A DNA stretch of 64,000 nucleotides from Geodermatophilus amargosae (GCF_900116515.1 NZ_FPBA01000017.1:62001-126000); one strand, 5' to 3'. Counted from the stretch's first letter, positions 15,786 through 24,598 are shown. Program-made: numbers and translations. Notes: a model not told the origin generated them from the letters alone.

Positions 15786-17456
15786 ATGAACCAGCCGAAC
15801 CAGCAGCCGTCGCGCACCGCGGTGAAGGGCGTCCCCGAGGTCGACGCCGTCATCGTCGGTGCCGGGATGTCGGGCCTGTACATGCTGCACAAGCTGCGCG
15901 GCATGGGCCTGACGGTGCAGGTCTTCGAGAAGGGCGACGGCGTCGGCGGCACCTGGTACTGGAACCGCTACCCCGGCGCCCGGGTCGACGTGAAGAGCAT
16001 GGACTACAGCTTCTCCTTCGACTCCGACCTGGAGCAGGAGTGGGAGTGGACGGAGAAGTACCCGCCCCAGGACGAGCTGCTCCGCTACGTCAACCACGTC
16101 GCCGACCGGTTCGACCTGCGCCGTGACATCAGGCTCGGGACCAGGGTCACCGAGGCGGTCTTCGACGAGGACGTCGAGCGCTGGCACGTGCGCACCGACA
16201 GGGGTGACCAGCTGTCCACGCAGTACGTGGTCATGGCCACCGGGTGCCTCTCGGCGTCCAAGGTGCCGGAGGTCCCGGGGCTCGACCTCTTCCGCGGCCG
16301 CTGGTTCCACACCGGGCACTGGCCCGCCGAGGGCGTGGACTTCAGCGGGCAGCGGGTCGCCGTCATCGGCACCGGCTCCTCCGGCGTCCAGGCCATCCCG
16401 CTCGTCGCCGAGCAGGCCGCCGAGCTGACCGTCTTCCAGCGGACGCCGAACTTCGTGCTGCCGGCCCGCAACCACCCGATCGACCCGGAGCACCAGCGCT
16501 CGGTCAAGGCGCGCTACGCCGAGGTCCGCCAGGCGGCGCGGGAGTCGGGCTTCGGCATCGCCGTCCCGACGCCTGAGAAGTCGGCTCTGGAGGTCCCCGC
16601 CGAGGAGCGGCAGGCACGCTACGAGAGCGTCTGGTACGACGAGGACAACAACCTCGTCGACATGCTGGTCAGCTACAACGACATGATCACCAGCCAGGCG
16701 GCCAACGACACCGCGGCCCAGTTCGTCCGGGACCGGATCGCCGAGATCGTCGAGGACCCGGAGACGGCCGCCGCCCTGCAGCCGCACGACCACCCCTTCG
16801 GCACCAAGCGGCCGTGTCTCGGCACGAACTACTACGAGACCTACAACCTGCCGCACGTGCGCCTGGTCAACGTGCGGAAGACGCCGATCGTGGAGATCAC
16901 CCACCGGGGGTTGCGCACCACCCAGGCGGAGTTCGAGTTCGACGACCTCGTCTTCGCCACGGGCTTCGACGCGATGACCGGCGCGCTGACGGCGGTCGAC
17001 ATCCGCGGTCGCGGTGACGTGCGGCTCCAGGACAAGTGGCACGCCGGTCCGCGGACCTACCTGGGCATCCAGGTCGCGGGGTTCCCGAACCTGTTCACCA
17101 TCACCGGTCCGGGCAGCCCGTCGGTCCTCTCCAACATGGTCACCTCGATCGAGCAGCACGTGGAGTGGGTGGCCGACGCGATCGCCGCGATGCGCGCCGA
17201 GGGGCTGTCGACGATGGAGCCCACGGTCGAGGCCGAGGACGAGTGGACCGCACACGTCGACGAGGTGGGGCACATGACGCTCTACCCGACCGCCGACTCC
17301 TGGTACATGGGCTCGAACGTGCCGGGCAAGCCGCGGGTGTTCATGCCCTACATCGGCGGGGTGGGCGTCTACCGGGAGAAGTGCGACCAGGTCGCGGCCA
17401 ACGGCTACGAGGGCTTCGTCCGCCGGCCGATGCGGGTGGCCGCCGGCATGAGCTGA
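15786..17456 (+). CDS. Type I Baeyer-Villiger monooxygenase
   Basis: Flavin-dependent ketone monooxygenase, 556 residues, with two Rossmann motifs (GAGMSG at 25-30 for FAD, GTGSSG at 195-200 for NADPH) and the BVMO fingerprint FxGxxxHxxxWP at 169-180 (FRGRWFHTGHWP). It inserts oxygen next to a carbonyl, giving an ester or lactone. Length and the GTWYWNRYPGARVD block place it near cyclohexanone/phenylacetone-type enzymes. It is 67 nt downstream of the esterase, and a strong bidirectional terminator follows. The substrate (cyclic, terpenoid or linear ketone) cannot be fixed from sequence. Confidence 0.94.
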   Translation: MNQPNQQPSRTAVKGVPEVDAVIVGAGMSGLYMLHKLRGMGLTVQVFEKGDGVGGTWYWNRYPGARVDVKSMDYSFSFDSDLEQEWEWTEKYPPQDELLRYVNHVADRFDLRRDIRLGTRVTEAVFDEDVERWHVRTDRGDQLSTQYVVMATGCLSASKVPEVPGLDLFRGRWFHTGHWPAEGVDFSGQRVAVIGTGSSGVQAIPLVAEQAAELTVFQRTPNFVLPARNHPIDPEHQRSVKARYAEVRQAARESGFGIAVPTPEKSALEVPAEERQARYESVWYDEDNNLVDMLVSYNDMITSQAANDTAAQFVRDRIAEIVEDPETAAALQPHDHPFGTKRPCLGTNYYETYNLPHVRLVNVRKTPIVEITHRGLRTTQAEFEFDDLVFATGFDAMTGALTAVDIRGRGDVRLQDKWHAGPRTYLGIQVAGFPNLFTITGPGSPSVLSNMVTSIEQHVEWVADAIAAMRAEGLSTMEPTVEAEDEWTAHVDEVGHMTLYPTADSWYMGSNVPGKPRVFMPYIGGVGVYREKCDQVAANGYEGFVRRPMRVAAGMS

Positions 17457-17462
17457 GTCCCC

Positions 17463-17518
17463 GCGCACGACGGGAGGGGGAGGGCGCCCGCGGGCGCCCT
17501 CCCCCTCCTGTCGTGCGC
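17463..17518. terminator. Strong bidirectional terminator hairpin
   Basis: Two 28-nt arms (17463-17490 and 17491-17518) are complementary at 27 of 28 positions with almost no loop, immediately after the BVMO stop. Being symmetric, it can end transcription from both BVMO (plus) and the SDR operon (minus). Confidence 0.85.
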
Positions 17519-17542
17519 GCGGGACGGTCGACGGCGTCGGGT

Positions 17543-17589
17543 GTCGACCTGCTGCGGTCCCGGACGGGCTGGGACGACAGCAGGTCGAC
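17543..17589 (-). terminator. Second hairpin after the SDR gene
   Basis: Arms GTCGACCTGCTG (17543-17554) and CAGCAGGTCGAC (17578-17589) are perfect complements; an inner GTCCC/GGGAC pair extends the stem. It lies 16 nt beyond the SDR stop and probably terminates the minus-strand operon. Confidence 0.65.
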
Positions 17590-17604
17590 GACGGGCGCGA
17601 CGGC

Positions 17605-18432
17605 TCAGATGAGCAGCGTGCCCATGTCGACCGGCAGCGCCGTGCCGGTCACGTACTTCGCCTGGTCCGACAGCAGGAACAGGACGGCGTCGGAGATGTC
17701 GCCGGGCTGGACCGGACCGCGCTCCATGACGTTGGCCATCCACCCGGGCGGGGCGTCGGCCTGCAGATCCTTGGTGAAGAACTCGTTGCTGATCATCGGG
17801 GTGTCGACGCCGGCCGGGATGACCGTGTTGACCCGGATGCCGTGCTTCCCCAGCGCCATGGCGTAGTTGCGCATCAGGGCCAGGACGCCGGCCTTCGCCG
17901 CCCCGTAGGCCATGTGCCCCGGGTTGAGCATCTCGGTCTTGTAGGCGACGCCGCGGAAGCTCGACGTCGACCCGGTGATGACGATCGCCCCTCCGCGGCC
18001 GCGGTCGACCATGCCCGGCGTCACCGCGCGCAGCGTGTAGAAGACGCCGGAGAGGTTCGTGGCGACCGTGTCGTGCCACGCCTCCAGCCGCTGGGCGTGC
18101 GGGCCGGTCGAGGGCAGGATCCCGGCGTTGGCGCACACCAGGTCCACGCCGCCGAACTGCTCCTCCACCTGCGCCACGGCGGCGTCCACCTGCTCGACGT
18201 CGCGCACGTCGCCGACGATGCCGAGGAACTGCCGCCCGTGCTCGCGGACCAGCTTCTCGGTCTCGGCGAGGTCGTCGGGCGTCGACATCGCGTACTGCAC
18301 CGAGTCGAACTGCGACACGACGTCGACCACGGCGACGTCGGCACCCTCGGCCGCCAGCCGCACCGCGTGCGAGCGTCCCTGACCGCGCGCGCCACCGGTG
18401 ACCAGCGCGACCTTCCCGTCGAACCGTCCCAT
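17605..18432 (-). CDS. Mycofactocin-coupled SDR family oxidoreductase
   Basis: SDR of 275 residues. GKVALVTGGARGQGRSHAVRLAAEGADVAVVDV is the N-terminal signature of the mycofactocin-coupled SDR family (as I recall TIGR03971; carveol-dehydrogenase-like), which keeps NAD bound and passes electrons to mycofactocin. The segment following beta-2 (QYAMSTPDDLAETEKLV) is the family's insertion. NAG, catalytic Ser (GSTSSFRG) and YGAAKAG Tyr/Lys motifs are present. The ATG at 18432 has GGAGGAC upstream. It is the third gene of the minus-strand unit acyl-CoA dehydrogenase, luciferase-like oxidoreductase, SDR. Confidence 0.88.
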   Translation of the reverse strand: MGRFDGKVALVTGGARGQGRSHAVRLAAEGADVAVVDVVSQFDSVQYAMSTPDDLAETEKLVREHGRQFLGIVGDVRDVEQVDAAVAQVEEQFGGVDLVCANAGILPSTGPHAQRLEAWHDTVATNLSGVFYTLRAVTPGMVDRGRGGAIVITGSTSSFRGVAYKTEMLNPGHMAYGAAKAGVLALMRNYAMALGKHGIRVNTVIPAGVDTPMISNEFFTKDLQADAPPGWMANVMERGPVQPGDISDAVLFLLSDQAKYVTGTALPVDMGTLLI

Positions 18433-18481
18433 GTCCGTCCTCCAGTCTCCTCAGGCCGTGTCCACGTCGGGCCAGGTCCAG

Positions 18482-19528
18482 TCAGGCCATGCCCGCGGGC
18501 ACGGGTTCGGGCTGCGGGGTGGGCAGCGCGCGGATGGCCGGCACCACCTCCCGCCCCAGCCGCTCGATCGCGGCGATGGTGTCGTCGGCCGACATCGACG
18601 GCCACTGCGGCCGCAGCAGCAGCGGGTCGACCGGGAAGCGGGTGCACAGGTCGGTGAGCTGGGCGACCACCTCGGCGTCGCTGCCCACGACGGCGTGCTG
18701 GGCGACGGTGGTGAGGAAGTCGCGGTCGAGCGTCTCGGCGTCGCCGGCGTACTTCATGCCCTTGCTCGCGTAGGACAGGTACTTGCCCTTCGACACCCGG
18801 GCGTACTCGACCAGCGCCTCGTCCCGGGACCCGGCGACCAGCACGTTGCGGCGCACCGGCTGCGGGCCGAACGGCTTGCCGCGGGCGGCGAAGCCCTCGC
18901 GGACCGCCGCGAAGCGCTCCTCGATCTCCTCGTAGGTGGCCTCGGGGGTCACCGGGAAGCCGTCGCCGAACCGCCCGGCCCGCCGGGCGCCCGCGACGCT
19001 CTGCGCGCCCACCCAGATCGGCGGGTGCGGGCTCTGCACCGGCTTGAGGTGCGGCTTGACGCCCTCCAGCTGCCAGAACCGCCCGTGGTGGGTGACCTCG
19101 TCCTGGGTCCAGAGCTTCACGAGCAGCTCGAGGATCTCGTCGGTGCGGGCGGCGCGCTCCTTGAAGGGGACGCCGAGGTACTCGAACTCCTCGGGGCGGT
19201 AGCCGATCCCGGCGCCGAAGACCAGCCGGCCCTCGGTGACCACGTCGAGGGTGGCGAGCTCCTCGGCCAGCAGCACCGGGTGGTACAGCGGCGCGATCAT
19301 GATCTGCGTGGCCAGCCGGGTCTCCCGGTCACACTCGGCGGCCAGCCGCGCGAGCAGCGGCACCGGCTGCAGCCAGCGCAGGTCCCCGTAGAGGAAGTGC
19401 TGGCCGATCGCGATGTAGGTCATCCCGGCCTGCTGCGCGGCGGCGACGATGCGTCGGACGTCGTCGAACTGCTGGGCGGGTGGGACGGAGCTCGGGACGT
19501 CGGAGAGCAGCATGCCGACGGCGACCAT
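18482..19528 (-). CDS. Luciferase-like (LLM class) flavin/F420-dependent oxidoreductase
   Basis: TIM-barrel luciferase-like protein, 348 residues: IGQHFLYGDLRWLQPVPLLARLAA, LATQIMIAPLYHPVLLAEELATLDVVTEGRLVFGAGIGYRPEEFEYLGVPF, HPPIWVGAQS. The last-but-one block is the LLM family core. In actinobacteria most such proteins use F420 as hydride carrier, though some use FMN. It sits 25 nt after an acyl-CoA dehydrogenase and 49 nt before the SDR, so a redox step on an intermediate of the same pathway is inferred. Confidence 0.88.
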   Translation of the reverse strand: MVAVGMLLSDVPSSVPPAQQFDDVRRIVAAAQQAGMTYIAIGQHFLYGDLRWLQPVPLLARLAAECDRETRLATQIMIAPLYHPVLLAEELATLDVVTEGRLVFGAGIGYRPEEFEYLGVPFKERAARTDEILELLVKLWTQDEVTHHGRFWQLEGVKPHLKPVQSPHPPIWVGAQSVAGARRAGRFGDGFPVTPEATYEEIEERFAAVREGFAARGKPFGPQPVRRNVLVAGSRDEALVEYARVSKGKYLSYASKGMKYAGDAETLDRDFLTTVAQHAVVGSDAEVVAQLTDLCTRFPVDPLLLRPQWPSMSADDTIAAIERLGREVVPAIRALPTPQPEPVPAGMA

Positions 19529-19553
19529 GGCGGTCCTCTTCTCTGTGCCGGGG

Positions 19554-20684
19554 TCAGCGGGTGGGGCGGGTCAGGGTCTTCGCCAGCTGACCCAGGAGCA
19601 CCTCGTTGCCGCCCTCGTAGATGCGCATCGGGCGGGCGTTGCGGTAGAGCCGCTCGATCGTCGAGCCGGTGACCACGCCGAACCGGCCCATCATCTGCAC
19701 GCAGCGGTCGGCCACGCGCGAGGCGGTCTCGGTGGCGGCGACCTTGGCCATCGACGACCAGTGCAGCGCGCCCTGCGGGTCGGCGGCGGCCTTGGAGGCG
19801 GCGGAGTAGGTGAGCAGCCGCGCCTGCTCGACCTCCATCCAGCAGGTGCCGAGCATCTGCGGGATCGGGCCCAGCCGGGCGAGCGAGGTGCCGAACTGCT
19901 CGCGGCCGGTGGTGTGCGCGACGGCCTCGTCGAGCGCCGCCTGGGCCAGGCCGACGGCGGAGCCGGCGACCGACACCCGGAAGGTGGCGAGCGTCTGCAG
20001 CACCAGCGGGAAGGCCTGCCCGGGCTGGCCGACGCGGGAGTCCAGCGGCACGCGCACGCCGTCGAAGCGGACCTCGCCGATGACGTGCGGGGCGATGAGG
20101 TCGGGCCCGGAGGTGACCGTGACGCCGGGGGTGCCGGCCGGCACGAACACCAGCGAGAACCCGGCCTCCTCCTTCGCGAGCACGGTGAAGAAAGCAGCCG
20201 CGGGGGCGTTGGTGATGAACGACTTGTGCCCGTCGAGGACCAGCTCGCCGTCGCGCTCGACGACGGTGGTGGTGATCGAGCGCAGGTCCGAGCCGACGTC
20301 GGGCTCGGTGAGGCACAGCGCCGCGACCGCCTCGACGGCGAGCACGCGCGGCAGCCACTCCTCCTGCACCCGCGGGCTGCCGGCCACCGAGAGCGCGTAG
20401 CTGCCGATGCCCTGCATGGCGAACAGCGAGTCCAGGTGCGCCGACACCCCGCCGAAGGCCTCGCGGACGACGGTCACCGCGAGCGGGTCGACGTTCTCCG
20501 ACGCGCCGCCGTGCGCGGCCGGGACCGTGACCGAGACCAGCCCGCTGGCCTGCAGCGCCTCGCGCATCACCGGGTCGACGTCGGTGGCGGCGTCGGCCTC
20601 GGTGGCCCGCCAGCGCACCTCGTCCCCCGTCTTCCAGGCCCGCTCCAGGAGGTCGCGGTGGGCCTCGGGCAGCTCGAAGGACAT
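19554..20684 (-). CDS. Acyl-CoA dehydrogenase
   Basis: FAD-dependent acyl-CoA dehydrogenase, 376 residues from the ATG at 20684, which has GAGGAG 7 nt upstream. FAD/substrate motifs ALCLTEPDVGSDLRSI and FGVVTGSTIERLYRNARPMRIYEGGNEV are intact, including the catalytic Glu in YEG. Unlike the dehydrogenase at 2258-3424 this is the common C-terminal-Glu type. It is divergent from the thiolase, SDR, hydratase operon, sharing a 140-bp promoter region that holds a candidate GntR operator. Confidence 0.93.
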   Translation of the reverse strand: MSFELPEAHRDLLERAWKTGDEVRWRATEADAATDVDPVMREALQASGLVSVTVPAAHGGASENVDPLAVTVVREAFGGVSAHLDSLFAMQGIGSYALSVAGSPRVQEEWLPRVLAVEAVAALCLTEPDVGSDLRSITTTVVERDGELVLDGHKSFITNAPAAAFFTVLAKEEAGFSLVFVPAGTPGVTVTSGPDLIAPHVIGEVRFDGVRVPLDSRVGQPGQAFPLVLQTLATFRVSVAGSAVGLAQAALDEAVAHTTGREQFGTSLARLGPIPQMLGTCWMEVEQARLLTYSAASKAAADPQGALHWSSMAKVAATETASRVADRCVQMMGRFGVVTGSTIERLYRNARPMRIYEGGNEVLLGQLAKTLTRPTR

Positions 20685-20768
20685 GCGTGCGCTCCTCTCG
20701 GTCACCCCGGCGCCGTCGCCGGGAGCCGCCCGGTGACGCGGGAGAACCGCTCACCAGACCTATCCATG

Positions 20769-20784
20769 TTATTGGTGCTCATGG
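20769..20784. promoter_or_regulatory. Candidate GntR operator TTATTGGTGCTCATGG
   Basis: It lies in the divergent promoter between the acyl-CoA dehydrogenase and thiolase genes and matches 12 of 16 positions of ATATTGATGAGAATGG (24368-24383) upstream of the GntR gene. A second TTATTG follows at 20785, giving a 15-bp near-direct repeat starting at 20765 and 20780. Confidence 0.45.
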
Positions 20785-20824
20785 TTATTGTGTCAACGAC
20801 CACAGCGTAAGGAAGGACGGGACC

Positions 20825-22015
20825 GTGCCCGCTGCCGTCATCGTCGACGCCGTCCGCAGCCCGATGGGCCGCGGCAAGCCCGGAGGCGCGCTCTCCGGCG
20901 TCCACCCGGTCGACCTGCTCGCCCAGGTGCTGCAGGCGCTCGCCGCCCGCAACGACCTCGACCCCGCCACCGTCGACGACGTCCTCGTCGGCTGCGTCGG
21001 CCAGAACGGCGAGCAGTCCGCGACGCCGGGCCGGCAGGCCGTCCTCGCGGCGGGCTGGCCGGACTCGGTGCCCTCGGTGACCATCGAGCGCAAGTGCGGC
21101 TCGGGTCAGCAGGCGCTGGACTTCGCCGTCCAGGGCGTGGTCGCCGGCGCCTACGACATCGTGGTCGCCGCCGGCGTGGAGTCGATGAGCCGGGTGCCGA
21201 TGGGCTCGGCCCGCGGCGACGCCGACCCGCACGGTCCGCGCGTCACCGAGCGCTACTCCCCCGGCCTGGTGCCGCAGGGCATCTCCGCCGAGCTGGTCGC
21301 CGACAAGTGGGGGCTGACCCGCGAGCAGCTGGACGCCTACGCCGCCCGCTCGCACGCCCGCGCCGCCGAGGCCGCCGCGTCCGGGGTGTTCGACCGCGAG
21401 ATCGTCCCGGTCACCACGCCCGACGGCGTCGTCTCCGCCGACGAGACGATCCGCCCCGGGACGACGCCGGAGAGGCTGGCCGGGCTCAAGGTGGCCTTCG
21501 CCGGCCATCCGCTCGCCGCCCGCTACCCGTCGCTGGGCTGGCGGATCACCGCCGGCAACTCCTCCCAGCTCACCGACGGCGCCGCCGCGCTGCTGGTGAT
21601 GAGCGAGGAGCGGGCCGCCGCCCTCGGGCTGACGCCGAGGGCCCGGGTCGTGGCCAGTGCCGTCACCGGCGACGACCCGCTGCTCATGCTCACCGGGCCG
21701 ATCCCGGCCACCCACAAGCTGCTGGCCCGCTCCGGCCTGTCGATCGAGGACATGGCCGCCGTCGAGGTCAACGAGGCCTTCGCCTCGGTGCCGCTGGCCT
21801 GGCAGGCCGAGTTCGGCGTCGACGACGCCCGGCTCAACCCGCGCGGGGGCGCCATCGCCCTCGGCCACCCGCTGGGTGCCTCCGGCGTGCGCCTGGCCAC
21901 CACGCTGCTCGGCTTCCTCGAGGACACCGGGCAGCGGTACGGGCTGCAGACCATGTGCGAGGCCGGCGGGATGGCCAACGCGATGGTGATCGAGAACCTG
22001 TCGGCGGAGAACTGA
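20825..22015 (+). CDS. Thiolase (acetyl-CoA acyltransferase)
   Basis: Thiolase of 396 residues with all catalytic elements: nucleophile Cys91 in ERKCGSGQQAL, NEAFASVP, GGAIALGHPLGASG (His) and CEAGGMANA (second Cys). It should release acetyl-CoA or propionyl-CoA from a 3-ketoacyl-CoA. The GTG start at 20825 follows AAGGAAGGA. First gene of the plus-strand unit thiolase, SDR, enoyl-CoA hydratase, 12 nt before the SDR. Confidence 0.95.
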   Translation: MPAAVIVDAVRSPMGRGKPGGALSGVHPVDLLAQVLQALAARNDLDPATVDDVLVGCVGQNGEQSATPGRQAVLAAGWPDSVPSVTIERKCGSGQQALDFAVQGVVAGAYDIVVAAGVESMSRVPMGSARGDADPHGPRVTERYSPGLVPQGISAELVADKWGLTREQLDAYAARSHARAAEAAASGVFDREIVPVTTPDGVVSADETIRPGTTPERLAGLKVAFAGHPLAARYPSLGWRITAGNSSQLTDGAAALLVMSEERAAALGLTPRARVVASAVTGDDPLLMLTGPIPATHKLLARSGLSIEDMAAVEVNEAFASVPLAWQAEFGVDDARLNPRGGAIALGHPLGASGVRLATTLLGFLEDTGQRYGLQTMCEAGGMANAMVIENLSAEN

Positions 22016-22027
22016 GGGGCTGAACCC

Positions 22028-22795
22028 ATGGACGTCACTGCAGGGTCCGCGGTCGTCACCGGCGGGGCCTCCGGCCTCGGCCTGGCCACCGCCCGCCGTC
22101 TGGTCGAGCGCGGCGTGCCGACCGTCCTCGTCGACCTGCCGACGTCGGCCGGTGCCGACGTCGCGGCCGAGCTCGGCGGCAAGACGCGCTTCGCCGCGGC
22201 CGACGTCACCGACCCCGACGCCGTGGCCGCGGCGGTCGCCGCGGCCGACGAGCTCGCCCCGCTGCGCACGCTGGTGCACTGCGCCGGCCGCGGCGGCGCC
22301 ATGCGCGTCGTCGACAAGGAGGGCAGGCCCGGGTCGCTGGAGTTCTACGAGTCCATCGTGCGCGTGAACCTCATCGGGACGTTCAACGTGCTCAGCCAGG
22401 CCGCCGCGCGGATGGCCGCCCACGAGCCGGTCGACGGCGAGGAGCGCGGCGTCTGCGTGCTCACCGCGTCGGTGGCCGCGTGGGAGGGCCAGATCGGCCA
22501 GCTCCCCTACGCCTCGTCGAAGGCCGGCATCGTCGGGCTCACGCTCGTCGCCGCCCGCGACCTCGCCAGCAAGCTGATCCGCGTGGTGACGATCGCGCCG
22601 GGCACCTTCGACACCCCGATCCTGGCCCGGCTGCCGCAGGACGTGCGCGACTCGCTCGGCCAGATGACGCCGCACCCGAAGCGCCTCGGCGTGCCCGACG
22701 AGTTCGCCCGCCTGGCGCTGGCCATCGTGGACAACCCGATGCTCAACGGGGAGACGATCCGGCTCGACGGCGCGATCCGGATGCAGCCGAAGTGA
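22028..22795 (+). CDS. SDR, 3-hydroxyacyl-CoA dehydrogenase type 2-like
   Basis: SDR of 255 residues resembling HSD17B10 (type 2 3-hydroxyacyl-CoA dehydrogenase): [61 protein letters not shown], and the [21 protein letters not shown] block near the C terminus. In beta-oxidation it would oxidise a 3-hydroxyacyl-CoA, between the hydratase and the thiolase encoded on either side. Its TGA overlaps the next gene's GTG. Confidence 0.9.
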   Translation: MDVTAGSAVVTGGASGLGLATARRLVERGVPTVLVDLPTSAGADVAAELGGKTRFAAADVTDPDAVAAAVAAADELAPLRTLVHCAGRGGAMRVVDKEGRPGSLEFYESIVRVNLIGTFNVLSQAAARMAAHEPVDGEERGVCVLTASVAAWEGQIGQLPYASSKAGIVGLTLVAARDLASKLIRVVTIAPGTFDTPILARLPQDVRDSLGQMTPHPKRLGVPDEFARLALAIVDNPMLNGETIRLDGAIRMQPK

Positions 22796-23556
22796 GTGCC
22801 GGGGTCCGGGTCGAGCGGGACGGCGCCGTCCTCGTCGTCACCATCGACCGCCCGCAGGCGAAGAACGCGATCGACACGGCGGCGGCCGAGGGCATCGGCG
22901 CGGCCATGGAGCAGCTCGACACCGACGACTCGCTGTTCGTCGGCGTGCTGACCGGCGCCGGCGGGGTGTTCAGCGCGGGCATGGACCTCAAGGCGTTCCT
23001 GGCCGGGGAGAAGCCGCACGTCCCCGGCCGCGGGTTCGCCGGGCTGGTCGAACGGCCGCCGGCCAAGCCGCTGATCGCCGCCGTCGAGGGGCCGGCACTG
23101 GCCGGCGGCTTCGAGATCGCGCTGGCCTGCGACCTGATCGTGGCCGGCGAGGGCGCGTCGTTCGGGCTGCCCGAGGTCAGGCGCGGGCTGCTCGCCGGCG
23201 GCGGCGGGCTGCTGCGGCTGCCGCGCAAGGCCGGCCTGCCCCGGGCCACCGAGTGGGCGCTGACCGGCGACCGGATCGGCGCCGCCGACGCCCACGCCGC
23301 GGGGGTGGTCAACCGGCTGGTGCCGGCCGGGCAGGCGCTGGAGGCAGCACTGGAGCTGGCCCGGCAGATCGCCGGCAACGGCCCGCTGGCCGTGCAGGGG
23401 ACCAAGCGGATCCTCAGCGAGGGCCAGGGCTGGCCGGCCGAGGAGGCCTTCGCCCGGCAGTGGGAGGTCTACGCGCCGATCCGCGCGTCGGAGGACGCGA
23501 AGGAGGGCGCGCGGGCCTTCACCGAGAAGCGCGCCCCGGTGTGGCGGGGGCGGTGA
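22792..23556 (+). CDS. Enoyl-CoA hydratase/isomerase (crotonase)
   Basis: Crotonase of 254 residues: IDRPQAKNAID, oxyanion-hole segment GVFSAGMDLKAF, then LAGGFEIALACDL and SFGLPEVRRGLL, the latter two carrying the two glutamates expected in a true hydratase. The GTG at 22792 overlaps the SDR stop (GTGA). It completes the hydratase, hydroxyacyl dehydrogenase and thiolase set. It converges with the GntR gene with 6 nt between stops and no visible terminator. Confidence 0.92.
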   Translation: MSAGVRVERDGAVLVVTIDRPQAKNAIDTAAAEGIGAAMEQLDTDDSLFVGVLTGAGGVFSAGMDLKAFLAGEKPHVPGRGFAGLVERPPAKPLIAAVEGPALAGGFEIALACDLIVAGEGASFGLPEVRRGLLAGGGGLLRLPRKAGLPRATEWALTGDRIGAADAHAAGVVNRLVPAGQALEAALELARQIAGNGPLAVQGTKRILSEGQGWPAEEAFARQWEVYAPIRASEDAKEGARAFTEKRAPVWRGR

Positions 23557-23562
23557 GGCCGG

Positions 23563-24321
23563 TCACCGCCAGCTGATGACCTGCTCCATCAGCTGCGGGT
23601 GCCGCTTGGTGACCCAGTCGGCGTACTCCTGCATGTGCTCGCGCATGAGCTGCTCGGCGGCGTCGGCGTCGCCGTCAGCGATGGCCGCGGCGATGGCGGC
23701 GTGCACCTCCAACACGTGCTTGCGCTCGTCCTTGGGCGAGAGGAACCCGCTGACCTGGTCGCGGAAGATGTCCTCGAGCGAGACGCTGAGCAGGTTGAGC
23801 ACCGGGTTGCCCGACATCGAGGCCACGCCGCGGTGGAAGTGGGTGGTGGCGTCGTAGTAGGCGTCGTCGTCCTCGACGGCCGTCACGTCGGGGTCGGCCA
23901 CCCGACCCACCAGCTCCTGGCCCCGCCGCTCGGCGGCCAGCCGGGCCATCATCGGCTCGAGGATCAGCCGGGCCTCGACCAGCTGGCCGAAGGTCATGCC
24001 CCCGAGGTGGAAGAACAGCGTCGACATCCGCCCGTAGTCGCGGGTGCCGACCTCGATGACCATCGGGCCGCCGTTGCGGCCCGGCTTCATCGTGATCAGC
24101 CCGTGCACCTCGAGGATGCGCAACGCCTCGCGCAGCGAGCCACGCCCCACGCCGTAGTCCTCGAGCATCTGCGCCTCGGAGGACAGCAGGGTCCCGGGCG
24201 GGAGCTTGCGGGAGACGATCTCGTGCACGATCTCCTGCGCCAGCGCCTCCGCGACCTTGGCTCCGCGCTTGATCGGGCGCGGGACCGACCCGTCCGCGCG
24301 GGGCCGCGTGATCGCCGTCAT
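23563..24321 (-). CDS. GntR-family transcriptional regulator with FCD domain
   Basis: FadR-subfamily repressor of 252 residues. A winged helix (about residues 18-85: KVAEALAQEIVHEIVSRKLPPGTLLSSEAQMLEDYGVGRGSLREALRIL) is followed by an all-helical FCD ligand domain with conserved His in FHRGVA, VHAAIAAAI and REHMQEY, typical of metal/carboxylate binding. ATG at 24321. It is placed between the beta-oxidation genes and the sugar transporter. Related 16-bp elements before this gene and in the divergent acyl-CoA dehydrogenase/thiolase promoter favour the catabolic genes as its targets. Confidence 0.9.
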   Translation of the reverse strand: MTAITRPRADGSVPRPIKRGAKVAEALAQEIVHEIVSRKLPPGTLLSSEAQMLEDYGVGRGSLREALRILEVHGLITMKPGRNGGPMVIEVGTRDYGRMSTLFFHLGGMTFGQLVEARLILEPMMARLAAERRGQELVGRVADPDVTAVEDDDAYYDATTHFHRGVASMSGNPVLNLLSVSLEDIFRDQVSGFLSPKDERKHVLEVHAAIAAAIADGDADAAEQLMREHMQEYADWVTKRHPQLMEQVISWR

Positions 24322-24367
24322 GACCCCAGGGTAGTCGGGGACCGGATCACCGGACCGAACATCCCTG

Positions 24368-24383
24368 ATATTGATGAGAATGG
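24368..24383. promoter_or_regulatory. Candidate GntR operator ATATTGATGAGAATGG
   Basis: It lies 47 nt upstream of the GntR start in the 277-bp divergent gap, and is similar to 20769-20784 (12 of 16). The same gap also holds a perfect 12-bp palindrome GACGACGTCGTC (24574-24585) just before the sugar-binding lipoprotein start, possibly a separate sugar-operon operator. Confidence 0.4.
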
Positions 24384-24598
24384 CTTGTCCTGGAGATCCG
24401 GCGCCGACGGTGCGTCCGTGGACCCACCGGTGACGCCGGAGCGGGCCACCTGCACCGGCCGCGACCACCGGTCCTCGGCGGCCCCGCTGCCCCGGTCGGC
24501 GGGTCCGGCCGTCGGCTTGACGGCGCATCCTGCCCCGACGGACGATGCGCGCTCCGCGCTCCGCGCGGTTTCGGACGACGTCGTCGAAGGGCCCACCC

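Noticed and set aside
20702..22675. A 657-codon minus-strand frame opposite thiolase and SDR
   Set aside because: His/Arg/Gly-rich with no motif, antisense to two genes with full catalytic residues; a GC shadow.
23700..23720. CTCCAAC inside the GntR gene as a sixth SARP half-site
   Set aside because: Single copy within a coding region, no 11-bp partner and no hexamer at the right spacing.
24574..24585. GACGACGTCGTC as a firm operator for the sugar operon
   Set aside because: A 12-bp GC-rich palindrome is easily found by chance in this genome and lacks a LacI-type consensus; mentioned only as a possibility.
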